Shown here in pieces: positions 1 through 6,406 of a stretch of DNA of 9,277 bases. The position numbers were made by a program, and so were the translations under genes. Under the pieces are notes generated by a model. The model saw nothing but the letters and a program-made list of their open reading frames with translations. It made no database searches and was not told where the DNA came from. Location of the stretch: positions 1 through 9,277 of the forward strand of contig JAGWUW010000073.1 of NCBI GenBank assembly GCA_028868235.1, given 5' to 3'. Position 1 is the stretch's first letter. Every line of letters begins with the position of its first letter. This DNA comes from Betaproteobacteria bacterium (GTDB lineage: Bacteria > Pseudomonadota > Gammaproteobacteria > Burkholderiales > Rhodocyclaceae).

Positions 1-2
1 TG

Positions 3-1082
3 GGGCCGCACCTTGAGCAACCCATCCCCGCAAGCCTGCTGCATGCGCCGATCATGTTGTTTCTCGTGCTTCCGGCGTTCTTTTTCGGCTTCCTCCTCAC
101 GGTATTTCCGCGCTGGACGGGCTTTCCTGATTCGGCGCCGATCATCTACATCCCGGTTGGCGCGACCTTCCTCCTGGCAGCGATCATGCTGTGGACGGGC
201 CTGCTTGCCGCCGTGCCCCTCGCCATTGTCATCGCATTCGGCGCGGCGGCGACAGGCTGGATCTGGGCGCTGGGCTGGATGCTTGGCTGGCTGGTTCTCG
301 AATTGCGCGCCGGCAGGTCGCCAACATGGCATGGCTGGTCGATCTTCTCCGCCTGCTGCGCAGGCTTCAGCTGCCTGATCGGGGTTATCGTGGGTTTGAG
401 GTCGCTGGATGGCATGCTGATCCACGTGTCCAACCTGGCCGGCCTCGCCCTGTTCACTCTCCCGGTCTTCATCACCGTGTGTCACCGCATGGTCCCGTTC
501 TTCGCGGGCAACGTGGTGAAGAGCTATCTGCCGTGGAGGCCATTCTGGGTCCTGGCTGCCTTCTGGATCGCAAGTCTTGCCGGAGCTGGCGCCTATTTCG
601 TTTCCGCTCCCGGCGTGGCCGCAGCCAGTCATGCAGCCTTGGCCGGTCTGACCGGCCTCATGCTGTGGAAGTGGTGGCCCGGAACCCGTGCGCCCGGCTT
701 GCTGTGGGTGCTCATCCTGGGATTTGCCTGGGCGCCGATCGGCTTCGCCTGGATCGCCTGGTCCGGCCTGTTCGCACCGCAGAGCGTCAGGGGAGGCATC
801 CACCTGCTTACGATCGGTTTCGCGGGCAGTCTCGTAATCGCCATGGTCACGCGCGTGAGCCAGGGGCATTCGGGCCGACCGCTGACCATGCCCGCCCTCG
901 CCTGGATTGCCTTTGCTCTGGTCCAGGTTTCAACCGTGCTGCGATTGGCTGCGGCGTTGTCCGGTGAAGCGCTCCCCTTGCTGATCCTGTCCGCCTTCTG
1001 CCTCGCGGCAGGCCTGTTGCCCTGGGCCGTCCGGGCGATGGCGATTTACGTTCAACCTCGCGTGGACGGCAAGGCAGGATGA
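3..1082 (+). CDS. NnrS family haem/copper membrane protein, 5' end outside the window
   Basis: The reading frame is already open at base 3 and ends with TGA at 1080-1082, so the start codon is outside the window. The visible 359 residues are strongly hydrophobic and form roughly ten membrane segments. Family marks seen are the early stretch GFLLTVFPRWTG, the mid-protein segment HRMVPFFAGN, and the C-terminal TRVSQGHSGRPL preceded by a HLLTIGFAG segment. These match NnrS, an inner-membrane protein linked to nitric oxide and nitrosative stress in denitrifiers and their relatives. The ATG at 54 lies inside the first visible membrane region and is probably internal, because the preceding 17 codons (from GPHLEQ) already read like NnrS. 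The next gene is convergent. No regulatory site is visible because the promoter is off the window. The family is quite sure; a specific role in this organism is not. Confidence 0.9.
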   Translation, partial: GPHLEQPIPASLLHAPIMLFLVLPAFFFGFLLTVFPRWTGFPDSAPIIYIPVGATFLLAAIMLWTGLLAAVPLAIVIAFGAAATGWIWALGWMLGWLVLELRAGRSPTWHGWSIFSACCAGFSCLIGVIVGLRSLDGMLIHVSNLAGLALFTLPVFITVCHRMVPFFAGNVVKSYLPWRPFWVLAAFWIASLAGAGAYFVSAPGVAAASHAALAGLTGLMLWKWWPGTRAPGLLWVLILGFAWAPIGFAWIAWSGLFAPQSVRGGIHLLTIGFAGSLVIAMVTRVSQGHSGRPLTMPALAWIAFALVQVSTVLRLAAALSGEALPLLILSAFCLAAGLLPWAVRAMAIYVQPRVDGKAG

Positions 1083-1147
1083 CTCCATGGCGCAAGTTGG
1101 CCTAGTCACGCTACATGGCGTTTATTTTCAGACCATGAGCATCGCCT

Positions 1148-1579
1148 TCACGACGTAGACCAGAGATAGCGGGCCGCAGCCAATCTCCACGCCAGTGCCC
1201 AACCCGCACCAAGTGCCCAGCCAGCCGCGACATCGCTAGGCCAGTGGACGCAGAGATAGAGCCGCGACAATCCGATCAGGATCGTCAGAGTCATGGCCAC
1301 AGCCATTATGTAGATTCGCGCCGAACGGCCTGGTTCCACATCGCTCGCGAGCGCGGCGATGGTGAGATAGACCAGCGCGGAATTTGCGGCATGACCGGAT
1401 GGAAAGCTCATCGATTGGCCCTTTTCCGACGGGGTGCACCTTCCATGCGGCCAACCGGTTTGAGAGCAAAACCAAGACCAGAGATGTGCATCTGAAGCTG
1501 CGAATCCGCGAAGCGGCACCGCGTCCGCTTCCTTGTATGTGGCTACGGCGTGGAAGGACCGCACCCCGTTCAAGGCCAC
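1148..1579 (-). pseudogene. 5'-truncated PAP2-family phosphatase remnant
   Basis: The C-terminal half is a clear PAP2 (type 2 phosphatidic acid phosphatase) domain: FPSGHA (motif 2, with its His) followed by SRLYLCVHWPSD (motif 3, SRx5HxxxD), with hydrophobic segments between and after. The usual first half is missing, namely several N-terminal membrane helices and motif 1 (KxxxxxxRP). Homology seems to start at the methionine at 1409-1411, just before SFPSGH. The 56 codons upstream of it do not look like PAP2 and overlap the 3' end of the next gene by ten bases. An intact family member would act on lipid or prenyl phosphates at the membrane. Without motif 1 this one is very likely inactive. 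The break near 1411-1430 probably marks a recombination or deletion boundary between chromosomal sequence and the accessory region to the right. Confidence 0.75.
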
Positions 1580-2661
1580 ATGTCCCGCCGCGCCTCATAG
1601 CTGATGCCATTCTCATCGGCGAAATCACGAGTGGCGTAATAGCTACCGAACCGGTCTCGCAGAGCCTCAGCCAGTGCGTCAGGCGAAAATGGCTGTGCAA
1701 GCACCAGCAGTTCTGCCAGCCGCTCCTGCGCGTCGGGACCGAAGCGGATCTGCACGGCGAACTCGTAATCGACGTCGGCGCCGAAGTGGTAATAGTCAGC
1801 TACGACTGCGCCATCCTCAACGATGAAGGTATGGCCTTTATTCGAGTTTGACGGCGTCCTCGTCGAGACTTTGGAACCTGCTGCCTGTGGCAACCCAAAC
1901 AGCGCGGTGCCATGCGCGTGAATGGTGTCGAACGCAACCTCGAGCTGCGGGCTTACGCCGCGAAGGCCAGATACGACATCCTTCGCCCACTTGAAATACT
2001 CAGCCTTCCGCTCCTGCGGCCAATCTGCCGGAGGGGAGGCGACGATGTCCCGAAGGTTGCTGATCTTGTCCGCAAGCTTCACCAGTTTAGCTTCAGACGA
2101 TTTCGTGGCAGCCTTCTCGACCTGGAGACGTTTTCGCTCCGCCTTGGGTTTTGACTTGTCGTCGGTCACTTCCGCGACAATCCTTGCGACCAGCGCTCCG
2201 AACCTCGTTTCGAGCTCCTCAAGAGACGTTTCCGTGTCTTCGATCGTGTCGTGAAGGAGCGCGGCGGCAATCACTTGGGGATCAGAGACTCCTGCCTCGA
2301 GGGCGAGAATGCGAGCGAGGGCGAGCGGATGGTTGATGTAGGGCGAAGCATCAACATCCTTGCGACGCTGCTGCCGGTGCCGGTCCGCGGCGAAGCTTGC
2401 CGCATCGAGAACCAGAGCCAAAGCGTGACCGCTGGCGTGGCCCGCAAGAGATTGCCCGCCAAGACGTTCCGGGCGCTTTGTGACTTGCCATTCATGGCCG
2501 CAATCGCGGCACCTACGATCGGGCATATCTTCACCCATGACGCACCCGCCCAACACGATTTCACCGCGATCGGAACGGTCAATGATGTCTGGACCGGGCA
2601 TGCCGTAGATGATGTTGACGCCGGATTTGGTTCGGCAGCGTGGGCAAATGTAGGTGCGAAT
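1570..2661 (-). CDS. Zinc-ribbon / MESH1-like (p)ppGpp hydrolase fusion protein
   Basis: Numbered from the preferred start, residues 1-60 carry CxxC pairs (C6/C9 and C51/C54) around a GEIVLGGC stretch, like a zinc ribbon. Residues about 80-240 are an RSH-type HD hydrolase with all expected metal ligands: H111 (NHP), H137-D138 (LLHD), E141-D142 and D198 (KLADK). No synthetase domain is present, so it resembles a small alarmone hydrolase (MESH1-like) that would remove pyrophosphate from (p)ppGpp; this activity is inferred from family. The last ~90 residues form a domain I do not recognise. The start is the odd point. AGGAGA at 2669-2674 sits 7 nt before an in-frame ATT (2661-2659), which gives IRTYICPRC, a natural domain beginning. 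The only upstream standard start is GTG at 2799, 7 nt after the metK stop; it has no ribosome site and adds 46 unstructured-looking residues. The gene is cytoplasmic and downstream of metK on the same strand. Confidence 0.85.
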   Translation of the reverse strand: MRTYICPRCRTKSGVNIIYGMPGPDIIDRSDRGEIVLGGCVMGEDMPDRRCRDCGHEWQVTKRPERLGGQSLAGHASGHALALVLDAASFAADRHRQQRRKDVDASPYINHPLALARILALEAGVSDPQVIAAALLHDTIEDTETSLEELETRFGALVARIVAEVTDDKSKPKAERKRLQVEKAATKSSEAKLVKLADKISNLRDIVASPPADWPQERKAEYFKWAKDVVSGLRGVSPQLEVAFDTIHAHGTALFGLPQAAGSKVSTRTPSNSNKGHTFIVEDGAVVADYYHFGADVDYEFAVQIRFGPDAQERLAELLVLAQPFSPDALAEALRDRFGSYYATRDFADENGISYEARRDMWP

Positions 2662-2675
2662 AGGCTTTTCTCCTG
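2662..2675 (-). promoter_or_regulatory. Ribosome binding site preceding a probable ATT start
   Basis: Read on the minus strand, AGGAGA (2674-2669) is followed by seven bases and then ATT at 2661-2659, in frame with the alarmone hydrolase. No ATG, GTG or TTG occurs in frame between 2799 and this point. The next ATG lies inside the zinc-ribbon domain, so this site decides the start. ATT initiation is known but rare, infC being the classic case of a non-standard AUU start. The alternative is a real ATG mutated in this copy, or translation from the GTG at 2799. Confidence 0.5.
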
Positions 2676-2806
2676 TTGAGCGAGCATGCGGGCCACCGCT
2701 GGCCAGCGTTCGATATGCCAGGGCTACGACAAAACTGGTTGTATGAGGGCGCGCGGCTTCGCACTGCCGCGGGATGCGTGGGCTTGATCCGCGCGCCACT
2801 CAAGCA

Positions 2807-4009
2807 TCAGTCTACAACCGCCAAGCTGTCCGGGGACAGCTGGTGAGCCAATGCTGCGGCCTTATCGAGGCGCTCCCAGCGATGGTGCGCCGGTGAACGC
2901 CAACGCCCGAAATGGCCGAGCACAGCAGTGTCGGCATAGCTGGGACGCAGCAGGTCGAGATCGCGGATGATCCCCGCAGGCGTCAGGTCCCACGCAGATC
3001 GTACCGCGGTCGCAAGCGCCGCATCGGGAATTGTGCCTGTCCCGTATGTCTCGACATTGACCGACACAGGCTCGGCGACACCAATCGCATAAGCTAGCTG
3101 AACGGTGCAGCGGTTTGCCAAGCCGGCAGCAACAATGTTCTTGGCGATGTGCCTTGCGACATAGGCGGCCGATCTGTCGACCTTTGTCGGATCCTTGCCG
3201 GAGAAGGCGCCCCCACCATGTGGGCACGCGCCGCCGTAGGTATCGACGATGATTTTTCGTCCGGTAAGGCCCGTGTCACCCTTGGGCCCACCTACGGTGA
3301 ATGACCCGGCCGGGTTTATGAACGCCTTGAACCCTGGTGTCCGCAAGGGCAACGGAATGATCTGGTCGATAACCTGGGCCTGCAGCAGAGCCCTGACCGA
3401 TTCGAGCTCGCTTTCAGACTGATGCTGCCATGACAGCACGACCGTCTCCACGCCGACCGGTTTGCCCTCACGGTAGCGCACAGTGACCTGAGCTTTGCCA
3501 TCAGGCCTAAACAGGCTGCCACCTTCCGCCACAAGCTCACTGGCGCGAGCGACGAGATCCGTGGCGAGTGACCAGGCCAGCGGCATAAAGTGTTCGGTCT
3601 CGGCAACGGCATGACCGAACATGAGGCCCTGATCGCCGGCACCCGTCTCCTCTCCGCCATCGACCCCCGCCTCGATTTCCGGACTTTGGCGATTGAAGCG
3701 GACCTCAATTTCGCAGGTGGCCGGATCGATGTCAGTGGCTTCGTGACCATATCCGACGTTTCGCAGGACAGCGCGAACCAGCTCAGGTGCTCCTGCCTCA
3801 ACCGTGGCAAAGTCTTCTTGTCGGGCGGTACGGAACTCCCCCGCCACGATGATTTTGTCGTTTGCAGCGAATGTCTCACAAGCGACGCGGGCATTGGGAT
3901 CGAGCGTCAAGAAGGCATCGAGAACTGCGTCCGAAATCTGATCGCAAAGCTTGTCAGGATGGCCTGCCGATACGGCTTCAGAAGTGAACAACCCTTCAAA
4001 AACAGACAT
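2807..4009 (-). CDS. metK: S-adenosylmethionine synthetase (methionine adenosyltransferase), accessory-type copy
   Basis: A full-length 400-residue MetK makes S-adenosylmethionine from methionine and ATP in the cytoplasm. It has LFTSEAVSAGHPDK at residues 7-20 (catalytic His17, Mg-binding Asp19), GAGDQGLMFGHA at 123-134 and GGGAFSGKDPTKVDRSAAY at 265-283 (glycine-rich phosphate loop and active-site Lys/Asp). The ATG at 4009 is chosen because GGAG lies 6 nt upstream and the family start fits; an ATG at 4054 would add 15 unrelated residues. The N-terminal region (LDPNARVACETFAANDKIIVAGE) resembles the gammaproteobacterial form and lacks the insertion (around a NPWxxR-like stretch) that I recall from the housekeeping alphaproteobacterial enzyme. 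It therefore looks like a second, acquired copy; that comparison is from memory. It sits 106 bp after the DUF3293 gene and ahead of the alarmone hydrolase, probably in one operon. Confidence 0.95.
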   Translation of the reverse strand: MSVFEGLFTSEAVSAGHPDKLCDQISDAVLDAFLTLDPNARVACETFAANDKIIVAGEFRTARQEDFATVEAGAPELVRAVLRNVGYGHEATDIDPATCEIEVRFNRQSPEIEAGVDGGEETGAGDQGLMFGHAVAETEHFMPLAWSLATDLVARASELVAEGGSLFRPDGKAQVTVRYREGKPVGVETVVLSWQHQSESELESVRALLQAQVIDQIIPLPLRTPGFKAFINPAGSFTVGGPKGDTGLTGRKIIVDTYGGACPHGGGAFSGKDPTKVDRSAAYVARHIAKNIVAAGLANRCTVQLAYAIGVAEPVSVNVETYGTGTIPDAALATAVRSAWDLTPAGIIRDLDLLRPSYADTAVLGHFGRWRSPAHHRWERLDKAAALAHQLSPDSLAVVD

Positions 4010-4115
4010 AAATGTCTCCAGCTTTAGCCGCTTTGACGATGTCGGGGGCGGCAATCAGGAACAAATCCCCCCGGCCCTTGGGCTGGCCAATCCAATCAAG
4101 ATCCGTGAGGCCAAC

Positions 4116-4544
4116 TCAGCGGAGCAGGACTAACTCCGGCGTTCCGTTGGCGCCGATCCAGACAATCGCGTTCTGCTGGTACTTTCGCCCCAGCAAGCAG
4201 GCCTGATCGCGTGAGATGCCTACAGCGAGATAGCTGGCTTCACCCGGCCAGGTGGGATCATCCCCCTGCCCCACACCCTCGAATACGGTCGCTCCCAAGG
4301 CCGCAAGCTCGCTCTTCAGCAAGGCCTGCGATGCCGCGTTGTCATGTGCGGCCGACTGGGTGCTGTATGGATTTTCGACGGTGATGAAGGCGGCGCCGGG
4401 GCCGCCCGCGGCCGCAATTGCTGCGGCCATGACCGGGGAAGGCACATCGACTCTCAGCACGATGGCCTCACCATCCATACCGGCGCTGTAGCGCGTACGC
4501 CGATAAGCCTGAACAAGGGTAGGATCGAGTGAAGTTCGGGACAT
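4116..4544 (-). CDS. DUF3293 domain-containing protein
   Basis: This 142-residue soluble protein has the pattern I associate with DUF3293. It begins with a YRRTRY stretch (residues 14-19), then FITVENPYST (53-62) followed by an Asn-containing helix. It then has GDDPTWPGEASYLAVGI (94-110) and finally LLGRKYQQNAIVWI (117-130) near the C-terminus. The family has no biochemical function that I know of. The ATG at 4544 is supported by GAGGG about 5 nt upstream, itself part of a palindrome at 4550-4566 that could place the gene under repressor control. It is the first gene of a minus-strand run leading to metK and the alarmone hydrolase, which suggests a shared accessory role, but no function can be assigned from sequence alone. 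Length is normal for the family and no break is visible. Confidence 0.85.
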   Translation of the reverse strand: MSRTSLDPTLVQAYRRTRYSAGMDGEAIVLRVDVPSPVMAAAIAAAGGPGAAFITVENPYSTQSAAHDNAASQALLKSELAALGATVFEGVGQGDDPTWPGEASYLAVGISRDQACLLGRKYQQNAIVWIGANGTPELVLLR

Positions 4545-4549
4545 GGAAA

Positions 4550-4566
4550 CCCTCTATACTAGAGGG
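4550..4566. promoter_or_regulatory. Perfect-arm palindrome, candidate operator of the DUF3293-metK run
   Basis: CCCTCTA-TAC-TAGAGGG has two perfect 7-bp arms around a 3-bp centre. On the minus strand it ends 5 nt before the DUF3293 ATG, so it overlaps the likely ribosome site (GAGGG). It also covers a TAGTAT or TATAGA stretch that could be a -10 box. Such a position suits a dimeric repressor, or alternatively a small RNA hairpin that hides the ribosome site. I know no regulator with this exact site, and no second copy occurs in the window. Confidence 0.45.
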
Positions 4567-4838
4567 CCGACACAGCTTCCGCTTCGTTGCCCACAAGCGG
4601 GCCACATCTGCTTTCGCAAACCACCTTGCCCGGAACGGCAGGTTGGTGTGGGCGTCGACCCAACTCTTGATGACCGTCAAATGCTAGCCTACGCTTCGCG
4701 AGAAAGCAAGCGAGAGCCGCAAATTCCGACAGATGGTCGGCTGCGGCGGCTCAATGGCCCCACCGTTGGTCAGCAACCGTTTTGAGCCGGTCGGCATGGC
4801 CCGTAACGACCATCCTACTGGGCGATTGGAGGCAACCC
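4567..4838. other. Gene-free divergent intergenic region
   Basis: This stretch of 272 bp lies between the DUF3293 gene (-) and the acidic protein gene (+). It should hold the two divergent promoters, but no convincing -35/-10 pair stands out; TTGACG at 4680-4675 on the minus strand has no good -10 partner. The open frames seen here lack ribosome sites and recognisable sequence. The clearest structure is the imperfect hairpin at 4716-4747. Two ACCGTT direct repeats lie between about 4760 and 4785. Confidence 0.5.
4716..4747. other. Imperfect stem-loop (outer 6 bp, inner 5 bp)
   Basis: GCCGCA (4716-4721) pairs with TGCGGC (4742-4747). Inside this, CCGAC (4726-4730) pairs with GTCGG (4736-4740) around the loop AGATG. 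The stems are separated by AATT on one side and a single C on the other. There is no T run after either end, so it is not a typical intrinsic terminator. It may be a dyad for protein binding, a degenerate intergenic repeat, or part of a leader upstream of the acidic protein gene. Confidence 0.4.
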
Positions 4839-5270
4839 TTGATAGAACCGGACAACTACACGGATGACGAAGGGCCAAAGCAGATCCAGGGCTTCTTGGG
4901 GCTGATTTTCGATGGGGACGCCGCTTTCGAAGCAGCACTGGCGCCCCTCAGTGGGTTTGACTTCTGGACTTACGCACAACTCGCCGATGAGTTGGACGCG
5001 GTCGAACGGTGCGTCGTCGTCGATTTCGGGAGCGGGCCTACCGAGCTATACTTCGACGCTAGTTTGGTCGAACAGATTGTCGGGGCGATTCCTGCCGTGG
5101 ATACACTCTACGATTGTCCCGACGATCAAGGCCCCGCCGGAGGAGCCGGGCACGTCCTGGTGATGGCAGACGGTTTCAGCGACAGCGATGTAACGCGAGC
5201 TGCGTTGAGCTTGCGCGCCGCTCTCGATGCGGATCTCGCCGCCATGACCGCCCGCCTCCAGGAGAGCTGA
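4839..5270 (+). CDS. Very acidic hypothetical protein, TTG start
   Basis: I do not recognise this protein. TTG at 4839-4841 is preferred because GGAGG (4828-4832) lies exactly 6 nt upstream. A further in-frame TTG at 4782 has no ribosome site. The product is 143 residues with about 27 Asp/Glu and only about 5 Lys/Arg, a net charge near -22. It has no signal peptide or membrane segment. It begins with an acidic stretch (EPDNYTDDEG), has two aromatic or hydrophobic patches (FDFWTYAQLADEL and CVVVDFGSGPTELYF), and ends in an alanine/leucine-rich helix. It is transcribed away from the DUF3293-metK run and reads toward the HTH-like mobile-element gene 92 bp downstream. Strong acidity recalls DNA-mimic or inhibitor proteins of mobile elements, but ordinary acidic cytoplasmic proteins look the same, so this is only a hypothesis. 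Confidence 0.7.
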   Translation: MIEPDNYTDDEGPKQIQGFLGLIFDGDAAFEAALAPLSGFDFWTYAQLADELDAVERCVVVDFGSGPTELYFDASLVEQIVGAIPAVDTLYDCPDDQGPAGGAGHVLVMADGFSDSDVTRAALSLRAALDADLAAMTARLQES

Positions 5271-5362
5271 AGTCAACCGGGCACGGGAGCTTCTCTTCGC
5301 GCAAAGCAGCCGCCCTGCTTTGCGCCGTAGAAATCTGAATGGAAGTCTGGAGGTCTGCCGAG

Positions 5363-6406
5363 ATGAGCCAGAGGTTCACCCGCGAAGAGTTCTATGAATT
5401 GGTCTGGTCGAAACCCATGACGCACTTAGCCAAGGACTTCCGGCTGTCAGACGTTGCGCTTCACAAGATCTGCAGGAAGCATGATATCCCCAACCCGCCC
5501 CTCGGCTGGTGGGCCAAGCATGCCGCCGGCCAAAAAGTGAAACGAATTCCACTTCCGAAGGCCAAAGCTGGAGTCGCCCTCACCGTAATCATAGCGAGCG
5601 GTGAGGTCCGGCAAGAACCCGACACCTTAGCGTCGGCACGAGAACAAGCACGCGTAAAGGCGTCGGAAATCGATCTGTCGGGAGAGGTGCTCTCGCATCC
5701 CTTGGTGCAAAAGAGCTTCGACAAGCTGCGAAAGGCCAAGCCCGGCAACACCGGCCTAGTCAGCCTTTCATCGGACGAACATGTTCAGCTCGAAATTGCT
5801 CCGGATTCGATTGACCGGGCAGAGCGCTGTCTCCTTCAGATCGTAGCTGCAGCCAAGGCGCAAGGATTCGAGCTCTCTGCAAAGGCAAGCAAGGCAACCT
5901 TCACCAACGGCTCCGTCGCTATCCCGTTCGCCATCAAGGAAGCCTACAAGCGCATCAAGCATGTTCTGACACCCGAGGAGATCGCCGAAGACGAGCGCCG
6001 TCAGCGACGGCGATCGCGAGATTGGAGCCGCAGCGATTGGACGCCTCACAGCTTCAGTTTTGGACGACCGGAATGGGACTATGTACCCACCGGTCAGCTG
6101 GCCTTCGAGTTTGATATCCACCTACGGTATGCGTCACAGGTTCGCAGAGCATTCAAGGATGCCAAGCTCCAACGACTTGAGAATTTGGCGCCAGACATTG
6201 CTGTTGGGCTCGCCGTTCTGGCTGCAGCAAAGGCAGAAGACGACCAGAAAGCGGAAGAGGCACGGCTACGAGAGGAGGAGGCGAAACGACGCCGTATCGA
6301 AGCACAGCGGCTGCCCACCTCGATCACCTGGGGTGCAAGATGGCGCATGGCGTCTTCGATGCGCCCTTGTTGCGCTGCCTGTTCACCAGCACGACGCTCG
6401 GGATGA
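5363..6406 (+). CDS. Mobile-element hypothetical protein with HTH-like N-terminus, 3' end lost
   Basis: ATG 5363 is chosen over ATG 5339 because GGAGG (5349-5353) lies 9 nt upstream. The first ~60 residues (RFTREEFYELVWSKPM, then LAKDF, LSDVALHKICRKHDIP, then GWWAKHAAGQ) match a family of uncharacterised proteins common on plasmids and integrative elements. The spacing of LSDVALHKICRKHDIP looks like a helix-turn-helix, so DNA binding is a reasonable guess. A basic stretch follows mid-protein (DERRQRRRSRDW), then a charged, probably coiled-coil segment (EARLREEEAKRRRIEAQR) ending near base 6310. The remaining ~32 residues (LPTSITWGARWRM and on) are unlike the family and run antisense through the neighbouring chimera. 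The natural C-terminal region after the coiled coil is absent, so I read this as a 3'-truncated gene that still encodes 347 residues. Function is unknown. Confidence 0.7.
   Translation: MSQRFTREEFYELVWSKPMTHLAKDFRLSDVALHKICRKHDIPNPPLGWWAKHAAGQKVKRIPLPKAKAGVALTVIIASGEVRQEPDTLASAREQARVKASEIDLSGEVLSHPLVQKSFDKLRKAKPGNTGLVSLSSDEHVQLEIAPDSIDRAERCLLQIVAAAKAQGFELSAKASKATFTNGSVAIPFAIKEAYKRIKHVLTPEEIAEDERRQRRRSRDWSRSDWTPHSFSFGRPEWDYVPTGQLAFEFDIHLRYASQVRRAFKDAKLQRLENLAPDIAVGLAVLAAAKAEDDQKAEEARLREEEAKRRRIEAQRLPTSITWGARWRMASSMRPCCAACSPARRSG

Noticed and set aside
4010..4115. SAM-sensing riboswitch in the metK leader (GCTAAA near the ribosome site, hairpin GCCGC/GCGGC at 4027-4052)
   Set aside because: The GCTAAA and UGAUUG stretches recall SAM-II, but the required first stem is not present and the SAM/SAH core does not match. 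A covariance-model search (SAM-II, SAM-V, SAM/SAH, SAM-VI) would settle it; a significant hit would revive the idea.
4468..4680. Small minus-strand gene in the divergent region
   Set aside because: It has no convincing ribosome site, runs through the palindrome and into the DUF3293 gene in another frame, and its product resembles nothing I recognise.
4782..4838. Longer version of the acidic protein from TTG 4782
   Set aside because: No ribosome site lies ahead of it, whereas TTG 4839 has GGAGG at 6 nt.
4116..5270. Toxin-antitoxin or defence pair formed by DUF3293 and the acidic protein
   Set aside because: The two genes are divergent and about 300 bp apart, and neither shows a known toxin, nuclease or antitoxin motif.
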